A stretch of DNA of 12,189 nt from Flavihumibacter sp. (GTDB lineage: Bacteria > Bacteroidota > Bacteroidia > Chitinophagales > Chitinophagaceae): NCBI GenBank assembly GCA_025455285.1, contig JALOMU010000006.1:1-12189 (forward strand). The letters are read 5' to 3'. Positions 7,147-12,189 of this stretch are shown one piece after another. How positions within the stretch are numbered: the stretch's first letter is position 1; every line of letters begins with the position of its first letter. The notes under the pieces were generated by a model that saw only the letters and a list, made by a program, of their open reading frames with translations, was not told where the DNA came from and did no database searches. The position numbers were made by a program, and so were the translations under genes.

Positions 7147-7632
7147 ATGGAGGAAGCGTTTTTTTTATCAGAGATCAGGGCTAACCAGGGAATTATCTAT
7201 AAGGTAGTATCTCTTTATGCTGCAGATCCGGAGGAGAAAAAGGATCTGTACCAGGAAATTCTGCTCCAATGCTGGAAGGGTCGGTTGCAATTCCGGGGTG
7301 ATGCCAAATTCAGTACCTGGCTCTACAGGATCAGTTTAAATACGGTACTTACCAGTAACCGTAAGAAAACTATGATTGAATACAAAGAAATACTGCCTGA
7401 TTCAGGCCAACTACCTCCCATCCAGTTTGAACAGGAAAATTCCAGGGCACTTCAGGAGGCCATTCGTCAACTTACAGATTCTGACCGGGCTATCATTTTA
7501 CTTCACCTGGAAGGTTATTCAAACCAGGAGATAGCAGACTGGATGGGGATTTCTTCTAATAGCCTGGCCGTAAAACTGTATAGAATCCGTCAACGATTAA
7601 CGAACCTCTTAAATGCACCGCATCATGACTGA
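7147..7632 (+). CDS. ECF-type RNA polymerase sigma factor
   Basis: This 161-residue protein is a sigma-70 family factor of the extracytoplasmic-function group, containing only regions 2 and 4. Region 2 lies at about 10-76 and includes Asp-Leu-Tyr-Gln-Glu-Ile (33-38) and the conserved Phe-Ser-Thr-Trp-Leu-Tyr-Arg-Ile-Ser-Leu-Asn (55-65). Region 4 lies at about 102-152 with a helix-turn-helix: Leu-Thr-Asp-Ser-Asp-Arg-Ala-Ile (109-116), Gly-Tyr-Ser-Asn-Gln-Glu-Ile-Ala (123-130) and the recognition-helix stretch Val-Lys-Leu-Tyr-Arg-Ile-Arg-Gln-Arg-Leu (142-151). The length is typical for the group. It should direct core RNA polymerase to a small set of promoters in response to an envelope or stress signal. 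The next gene overlaps its 3' end, so translation is probably coupled; that gene may encode its membrane partner. The target promoters are unknown. Confidence 0.93.
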   Translation: MEEAFFLSEIRANQGIIYKVVSLYAADPEEKKDLYQEILLQCWKGRLQFRGDAKFSTWLYRISLNTVLTSNRKKTMIEYKEILPDSGQLPPIQFEQENSRALQEAIRQLTDSDRAIILLHLEGYSNQEIADWMGISSNSLAVKLYRIRQRLTNLLNAPHHD

Positions 7633-8236
7633 AGAAACTAAATGGCAGGATTGGAATCCGGAAGATGCGGATCTGTCCCGGCTCCTTAAGCCAGGCAGGA
7701 TTCAGCGTATACAGCCAGGCCACCCCTTGATGAAATTAAAGAAGGCCTTATTTATGAATATGATTTGGGGCATCCTGATTTTATTATTTTATATATACAT
7801 TCTTTTTGTATTTCCTTATTGGCCGATATTAATTACTATAGTTATTACCCTTGTTTTTACAGTTTATGTCTTGTTTAAAGCATGGAAACTGTACGCTTCC
7901 ATTCAAACCACAGTTTCTGCTACGAGGCCTGTTTTAGATGAATTGCGTATGCATCATCGGGAAATTTCAGAATGGGGGCGTGTTCAACAGAAACTAGGCT
8001 TGCTGGTGTATCCATTTGCCGCTGCCGGGGGCTATCTGAGTGGTGGAATTCTTGGTTCAGGAAAAACGATTGAAGAACTGATGACGAAACCAATTTTTAT
8101 ATATGCCTTGCCTGTTACCATGCTTGTACTGATTCCCATCTGTTACTGGCTGGCAAAATGGATGTTCAATAAGTCCTTTGGAAAACACCTTCGTTCATTG
8201 GAGGGTATTATCCATTCACTGGAAGTGGACAATTAG
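7613..8236 (+). CDS. Four-helix membrane protein co-encoded with the ECF sigma factor; possible anti-sigma partner
   Basis: This 207-residue integral membrane protein has no enzyme motif I recognise. It has a polar, probably cytoplasmic N-terminus (1-44), two close hydrophobic segments (about 46-68 and 70-89), a polar middle stretch rich in charges (90-127), and two more hydrophobic segments (about 128-147, Gly/Ala-rich, and 161-182). A basic C-terminal tail follows. Two starts are possible: ATG 7613, overlapping the sigma gene by 20 bases, or ATG 7625, overlapping by 8. The second trims four residues and could equally be used. Overlap with the sigma gene implies coupled translation. In ECF operons a membrane protein in this position often restrains the sigma factor, so an anti-sigma or sensor role is a reasonable inference. 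It lacks a recognisable zinc-binding anti-sigma motif (HxxxCxxC) or FecR-like domain. Confidence 0.8.
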   Translation: MHRIMTEETKWQDWNPEDADLSRLLKPGRIQRIQPGHPLMKLKKALFMNMIWGILILLFYIYILFVFPYWPILITIVITLVFTVYVLFKAWKLYASIQTTVSATRPVLDELRMHHREISEWGRVQQKLGLLVYPFAAAGGYLSGGILGSGKTIEELMTKPIFIYALPVTMLVLIPICYWLAKWMFNKSFGKHLRSLEGIIHSLEVDN

Positions 8237-8265
8237 TAGTAAATTCTCTTTTCAAATACCTAGCT

Positions 8266-9120
8266 ATGGATCAGAGAATAATCCAGTTGTATGATGAATA
8301 CACGCATCGTCCACTTTCCCGTGAACAGTTTCTAAAAAGTCTGATATCGCTTACCGGAAGTGTTGCAGCAGCCAATACGATTCTCCCTTTGCTGGAAGGA
8401 AATTACAAGGCAGCTGAGACGATAGCAGAAAATGAACTGTATACAGAGCGGGTTGAATATCCAAGCCCATTCGGAACAATGAAAGCGTATTTGGCAAAGC
8501 CTAAAAAGGGTTCAAAGTTTCCTGCTGTTATTGTTATTCATGAGAACCGCGGTTTGAATGCCCATATTGAAGATGTAGCCAGAAGGGCTGCAGCAGCAGG
8601 CTACCTTGCGTTGGCACCGGATGGTTTGTCAACTTTAGGTGGTACTCCAGCAGACGAAGACGAAGCTCGGCAGTTGTTTTCAAAATTAAATGCAGAAGAA
8701 AATACCGCCCGGTTTGGTGCAGCAGTTAACTATTTAAATAAACGTGATGATTGTACCGGAAGGGTGGGAGCAGTTGGTTTTTGCTGGGGTGGCGCGATGG
8801 CCAACCAGCTTGCAGTTACCGTGCCTGAATTGAATGCTGCTGTTGCTTTCTATGGAAGGCAGCCTGCTGTTGCGCAGGTATCGGCCATAAAAGCCGCTGT
8901 ACAGTTGCATTACGCAGAGCTGGATGAGCGGGTGAATGCAGGTATAGCAGACTATGAAACTGCATTAAAAGCAAATCATATCCGCTTTGAATTATATCTA
9001 TACAAAGGCACACAGCATGCGTTTCACAATGATACTTCCTCTGCCAGGTATAATAAAGAAGCTGCTACACTTGCCTGGTCAAGAACACTGGCATTTTTTG
9101 AAAAATACCTGCGTTCCTGA
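8266..9120 (+). CDS. Dienelactone hydrolase family protein (YghX-like alpha/beta hydrolase)
   Basis: This 284-residue protein is an alpha/beta hydrolase of the dienelactone hydrolase family (carboxymethylenebutenolidase type). Residues 58-284 hold the catalytic domain. The nucleophile is Cys173 in Gly-Phe-Cys-Trp-Gly-Gly, the acid is Asp220 in Ala-Glu-Leu-Asp, and the base is His251 in Gly-Thr-Gln-His-Ala-Phe. Glu93 in His-Glu-Asn-Arg-Gly-Leu matches the glutamate that positions the Cys in characterised members. All key residues are present, so it should be active on an ester or lactone; the true substrate is unknown. An N-terminal extension (1-57) resembles that of YghX-like proteins and has a Tat-like core (Ser-Arg-Glu-Gln-Phe-Leu-Lys, 18-24, then an Ala-rich segment), but the second Arg is Glu, so export is uncertain. 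It starts 29 bases after the membrane protein gene and probably belongs to the sigma operon. No aromatic-degradation genes are nearby. Confidence 0.9.
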   Translation: MDQRIIQLYDEYTHRPLSREQFLKSLISLTGSVAAANTILPLLEGNYKAAETIAENELYTERVEYPSPFGTMKAYLAKPKKGSKFPAVIVIHENRGLNAHIEDVARRAAAAGYLALAPDGLSTLGGTPADEDEARQLFSKLNAEENTARFGAAVNYLNKRDDCTGRVGAVGFCWGGAMANQLAVTVPELNAAVAFYGRQPAVAQVSAIKAAVQLHYAELDERVNAGIADYETALKANHIRFELYLYKGTQHAFHNDTSSARYNKEAATLAWSRTLAFFEKYLRS

Positions 9121-9161
9121 TTTGGCAATTCAATAGCAGCTTCTATTAAATTTGTCGTTTT

Positions 9162-11414
9162 TTATTTAGCGATAGTCAGTTTTCTGGTTACTAGCTGATT
9201 GCCCTGCTGTATCTGGAGGAAATATACACCAGGTGTAAGTCCGCCTATCTGCATCTGCAATTGGTTGGTTCCGTTCTGTACTGCCATACGTTGTCCTTTT
9301 ACCTGTCTTCCGTTCAGGTCTATAATCCGGATCTCTGCTGATCCGGCTTTTTGAGCTGGCCAGGTGATGAGCAAACGATCCTGTACCGGATTTGGATAAA
9401 TTTTAAACAATGGCATCAACTGAGCGCCTGATTCCATTTCGCTTGCAATTGCTGCACTGCTGCTTTCATCATCGTCATCATCGTCGTCATCGTCATCATC
9501 GTCATCATCGCCTTCTTTTTTAAAACTCAACTTCAGCGAATAACAGTTTTTAGCATGGTAAGCTCCGTTTTTGCCCACGACATAAATTGTATAACGCTCT
9601 TTCTTTTTGACATCGTCAAGCTCAATCAATTCATTGTTCTTACCGGTTTTAATGCTGCTTGAAATGAGCTTTCCCCTTGAATCGTATAAATAAATATCGA
9701 AATCTGCAGGAAGGTTCGTCAATTCAATTTTTAATCCTCTGTTTGGATTTTTTGCATTGAAATAAAATCTGTCTGTATCCAGCGGGTTTGATATCAGCGC
9801 TTTAATGGAAGAATTCATTTTTAATTCAGTGCCAAGCAAACTGATTCGTTCATATGGGTCAGAGCAGTTTTGAGAAACCGGTCCTTCTGCAGGCTTGATG
9901 GCCAAATTGGAAAAGTACAATAAGCCAATACCCTCTTCATTTACAAGAATTGGAGCGGCCTGGTTATCGTGACCAATAAAACTTAGGCCTGTGGGGTTTC
10001 CCTCTGTTCCCGGACCACGAATAAAATCGATGATGATATTATTTTTGTTTATCGAAATTCCGGTAATGGGGAAAACTCCTCCTTCAAGGCGGAAGGAGCT
10101 GTTGAGATCACCTAAAGCACTATATGTGGCTTTATTATCTTCCAGGCTAAGCGTAACCTGGGTTGCCAGGTTTTCATCCCCTACTGCTGTAAAAGAGGCT
10201 TGCTTTGGTGCTGGTGCGTAAATAGAAGAGGGTAGATTTTTTACATTGTAGATTTCTTTTTTAAGAAGATTTGTTATCCAGTCTCCAAACAGGCCATATC
10301 CGTTTGGAAAATTGTAGTGACAATAATTAATAATTCCGCCATCAAATAACTGTTGTGTAGCGCCAGTTGACATGATGCTGATATCTTTTTTCTCATCATC
10401 GAGCTGGCGTTGGGCTTCCTGAATCTGTAGCGCTCCGTCAACAGAAGCGATTCCGCAACCATAGCGAATCTGAAAAAGATAAATACCTCCGACGCCAGGA
10501 AAATCTTTTTTCCAGTCGTCATATAAAGTGAGGAATGCCTGCTTGTATTGCTCAGTAGTTAACTGCGTACCACTCAAAGCTCCCAATGCATCGGATTCAC
10601 CCTGGTGCCAAACAATAGCCCGGATGTTTTTTTCAAATCCTGCTTCTTTTACCCGGCTGAGTAATCTGCCATAGTTGGAGCTAAGGTCATTCGGATTGGC
10701 ATCATTGCGCTGGAAAAAATTAATCGGCTGTCCGGGATCAGCTCCATTGAAGATGGCAACCGGAATTTTAAGATCACCTGCCAGGTTGGATGCCATCCGC
10801 ATACCCCATTGTCCGGTATTACCATTGTTTTCAAACCATACATTCCCATCACCAATGAACCATTCTTTGGTGAAACCATAAGAACTACTACCGCTGCCGT
10901 ATACCCGAACAAAGTTCCGGTTGGGTGCATTAGCCGGCGTATTCGCATCGTTTTCAGGAGTGAAATTACCCCGAAGGTTGGCTACAGCATTAGATTGTCC
11001 CTGGATTATAAAAGCATCTCCGGCCACTACCTGGTCAGCTGATTGAAGCAAGGTTTGGGTGAGTCCCTTTACTCCGAAAAGGTCGAACCGGTATTCCGCC
11101 AGCTCGGCTTTAATTTCTTCTTTGAATTTAAAGTCAGCTTTCCCATTTCTGTATTTCAGCAGTAAAGAACGTTGTTCAACCAGCCGGTTATTCCTGTATT
11201 TTTTCAGCAACAGGAAATTGTACCCTGTAGCTGCATCTATGCTGCCGGTAATGGGGATCTCTGCTTTATTGTTTTTTGGATTTCTTGGATATAGTTGTCT
11301 GTTCTGGGGATATTGGCTGATCTGAGCGATCGTTTGGAGCACAAAAACTGCAAAAAATAGCGTAAGAGTCGGCCCCCGCCAATGGCGGAGAAAGGCCGGA
11401 TAGCTGATTTTCAT
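9162..11414 (-). CDS. Secreted SGNH/sialate O-acetylesterase-like hydrolase with PPC and T9SS sorting domains
   Basis: This 750-residue extracellular protein is modular. Residues 1-30 are a signal peptide with a long basic N-region. Residues about 31-130 form a beta-rich domain. Residues about 131-385 are an SGNH esterase domain of the sialate O-acetylesterase (SASA) kind: nucleophile Ser141 in Gly-Gln-Ser-Asn, then Trp-His-Gln-Gly-Glu-Ser-Asp (269-275), and His366 in Asn-Tyr-Cys-His-Tyr-Asn. The position three before this His, usually Asp, is Asn363. About 400-510 is another beta domain. About 516-632 is a PPC-like domain, with Leu-Pro-Ala-Asp-Phe-Asp-Ile-Tyr-Leu-Tyr-Asp (568-578). A run of 14 Asp (636-649) leads to a type A T9SS sorting domain (about 668-750; Tyr-Pro-Asn-Pro, Gly-Val-Tyr-Phe-Leu). 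It likely removes acetyl or similar groups from surface or environmental glycans. It follows the upstream cargo gene by 11 bases. Confidence 0.9.
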   Translation of the reverse strand: MKISYPAFLRHWRGPTLTLFFAVFVLQTIAQISQYPQNRQLYPRNPKNNKAEIPITGSIDAATGYNFLLLKKYRNNRLVEQRSLLLKYRNGKADFKFKEEIKAELAEYRFDLFGVKGLTQTLLQSADQVVAGDAFIIQGQSNAVANLRGNFTPENDANTPANAPNRNFVRVYGSGSSSYGFTKEWFIGDGNVWFENNGNTGQWGMRMASNLAGDLKIPVAIFNGADPGQPINFFQRNDANPNDLSSNYGRLLSRVKEAGFEKNIRAIVWHQGESDALGALSGTQLTTEQYKQAFLTLYDDWKKDFPGVGGIYLFQIRYGCGIASVDGALQIQEAQRQLDDEKKDISIMSTGATQQLFDGGIINYCHYNFPNGYGLFGDWITNLLKKEIYNVKNLPSSIYAPAPKQASFTAVGDENLATQVTLSLEDNKATYSALGDLNSSFRLEGGVFPITGISINKNNIIIDFIRGPGTEGNPTGLSFIGHDNQAAPILVNEEGIGLLYFSNLAIKPAEGPVSQNCSDPYERISLLGTELKMNSSIKALISNPLDTDRFYFNAKNPNRGLKIELTNLPADFDIYLYDSRGKLISSSIKTGKNNELIELDDVKKKERYTIYVVGKNGAYHAKNCYSLKLSFKKEGDDDDDDDDDDDDDDESSSAAIASEMESGAQLMPLFKIYPNPVQDRLLITWPAQKAGSAEIRIIDLNGRQVKGQRMAVQNGTNQLQMQIGGLTPGVYFLQIQQGNQLVTRKLTIAK
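9468..9509 (-). repeat. (GAY)14 trinucleotide tract encoding a poly-aspartate linker
   Basis: Fourteen consecutive GAT/GAC codons on the minus strand encode an unbroken Asp run between the PPC domain and the T9SS sorting domain of the esterase-like protein. The two codons alternate irregularly, with GATGATGAC recurring several times. A tract like this can change length by slippage in steps of three without breaking the frame. The Asp run may bind calcium or keep the linker extended after secretion; that is inference. Confidence 0.95.
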
Positions 11415-11425
11415 AATACTAAGGT

Positions 11426-12189
11426 TTACTGATTAGTTGCAGTCAATTTACGGTTAATTATCATGTCGCCATGATTAATTTTTAACACATAATTACCTCT
11501 GGGGAGATTGGGTAGTATCAATCGATATTGTATAGGTCCGGTTGCTAGTTTTTCTTCTTTTACAACCCAGATTCTTCCCATCATATCAATTATGCTGAAG
11601 GTTGTTTTTGAATTCGCAACAGCCTGGAATTCAACGATCAGGTAATTGCTTACCGGATTCGGATAAAGTCTTAATCCAGGCATAGGAACTAAGTTTGCAT
11701 CAGCAACTTCCATAGCAGTACCTATTCCCGGCTGATTGGTTCCTGAACCGAAAGACGGAGATCCTGCAGGCAGCGGACTTGAAAAAGCCTCGCCTCTGAT
11801 TTGATAACAAACGGATGGCACTACGGTTCCTGTTTTACTTATCACTCTGATTCGGTAGTTGGTATTTGCTGGACCAAGGTTATAGTTGATTACTTCTGCA
11901 GTTGTACCATTGTTGGTAGAACTAGCCAATTCATTTCCATTTACATCATAGAGATACAAATCATAATCTGCAGGTAATCCCCAAAGACTGATTTTTAAAT
12001 ACTGGAAATTCCAGGTTCTGAAACTGAACCAGTCAACATCAGAACTGCTTGCCAGAGAGGCAGATTGGTTCGTATTATGCGCCAATGTTTTTGATTCACT
12101 GATTAAATTGTTTGGTTCATAATTATCAGGGCAGGGAGGATCATTGGAAGGGGTTGGATCCGGGGTGGGATCTGGGGTCGGATCCGGGG
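11426..12189 (-). CDS. Secreted protein with Pro-Asp-Pro-Thr linker, PPC domain and T9SS sorting domain (5' end beyond window)
   Basis: This reading frame is open across the right edge, so only the C-terminal 254 or so residues are seen and the catalytic or binding part lies outside. From the edge it reads a Pro-Asp-Pro-Thr repeat linker, then Cys-Pro-Asp-Asn-Tyr-Glu-Pro-Asn-Asn, the typical opening of a pre-peptidase C-terminal (PPC) beta-sandwich domain. The PPC core continues through Leu-Pro-Ala-Asp-Tyr-Asp-Leu-Tyr-Leu-Tyr-Asp and Cys-Tyr-Gln-Ile-Arg. After a Gly/Ser/Pro-rich spacer comes a type A T9SS sorting domain (Leu-Tyr-Pro-Asn-Pro-Val, Ile-Asp-Met-Met-Gly-Arg, Gly-Asn-Tyr-Val-Leu-Lys, Asn-Arg-Lys-Leu). 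An in-frame TTG at 12085 is an internal Leu codon in the PPC domain, not a start. The protein should be secreted by the T9SS. Its C-terminal half is clearly related to that of the next gene downstream, 11 bases away. Confidence 0.9.
   Translation of the reverse strand, partial: PDPTPDPTPDPTPSNDPPCPDNYEPNNLISESKTLAHNTNQSASLASSSDVDWFSFRTWNFQYLKISLWGLPADYDLYLYDVNGNELASSTNNGTTAEVINYNLGPANTNYRIRVISKTGTVVPSVCYQIRGEAFSSPLPAGSPSFGSGTNQPGIGTAMEVADANLVPMPGLRLYPNPVSNYLIVEFQAVANSKTTFSIIDMMGRIWVVKEEKLATGPIQYRLILPNLPRGNYVLKINHGDMIINRKLTATNQ
12156..12189 (-). repeat. 12-base tandem repeat encoding a Pro-Asp-Pro-Thr linker
   Basis: Two full copies and one copy cut by the window edge of a 12-base unit (on the plus strand GGATCYGGGGTS) lie at 12156-12167, 12168-12179 and 12180-12189. 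On the minus strand they encode Pro-Asp-Pro-Thr repeats, a rigid linker joining the unseen N-terminal part to the PPC domain. The array continues past the edge, so the copy number is unknown. Confidence 0.9.

Noticed and set aside
6903..7148. Open frame of 81 codons on the minus strand across the divergent region
   Set aside because: It overlaps the beta-barrel signal peptide region and the sigma promoter, and its product has no domain-like or signal features; it looks like a chance frame.
9132..9147. Hairpin AATAG / CTATT followed by a T-run at 9158-9163 as a terminator of the hydrolase gene
   Set aside because: The stem is only five mostly A:T pairs and the T-run is separated by about ten bases, so it would be too weak to call.
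12083..12085. TTG as the start of the right-edge gene
   Set aside because: The same frame stays open upstream to the window edge and encodes the conserved opening of the PPC domain and a Pro-Asp-Pro-Thr linker, so this codon is internal.

Overview
The window looks like chromosome from a Bacteroidota bacterium, most likely of the Chitinophagaceae/Sphingobacteriales type. Three things point there: two proteins with C-terminal type IX secretion (T9SS, Por) sorting domains; an 806-residue outer-membrane beta-barrel protein with an N-terminal carboxypeptidase-regulatory-like domain and plug; and genes that start without clear Shine-Dalgarno sequences but with promoter candidates of the Bacteroidetes TTTG/TAnnTTTG type. 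The genus is inferred, not shown. No RNA genes, insertion sequences, CRISPR arrays or phage genes were seen. Coding density is very high and the longest gene-free stretch is about 200 bases.

Left part (1-3671, + strand): a small lipoprotein of unknown function; a secreted PhnD-type periplasmic substrate-binding protein with no ABC permease or ATPase beside it; and, 46 bases later, a 719-residue secreted protein of unrecognised family. The C-terminal part of that last protein carries a His-Gly-His block and a Ser-Cys-Gly-Gly block, each after a hydrophobic strand, which resembles the catalytic dyad of caspase/gingipain-fold (clan CD) peptidases. This is the most interesting observation in the window.

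Middle part (3666-6942): an ArsC/Spx/YffB-like thioredoxin-fold protein (- strand) whose stop lies inside the end of the 719-residue gene; a secreted SnoaL/DUF4440-like protein (+ strand); and the outer-membrane beta-barrel protein (- strand), which abuts the previous gene with no base between the two stop codons.

Right part (7147-9120, + strand): an ECF-type sigma factor, an overlapping four-helix membrane protein that may act as its anti-sigma or signalling partner, and a dienelactone hydrolase with an intact Cys-Asp-His triad. They probably form one operon. A candidate promoter with a dyad-symmetric sequence filling its spacer lies in the divergent region between the beta-barrel gene and the sigma gene.

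Right edge (9162-12189, - strand): two genes 11 bases apart encode secreted multidomain proteins that share a C-terminal architecture of PPC domain plus T9SS sorting domain. The downstream one is a sialate O-acetylesterase-like SGNH hydrolase with a run of 14 aspartates between PPC and sorting domains. The upstream one is cut by the window edge and begins, as far as seen, in a Pro-Asp-Pro-Thr repeat linker. Both are probably exported to the cell surface or medium.
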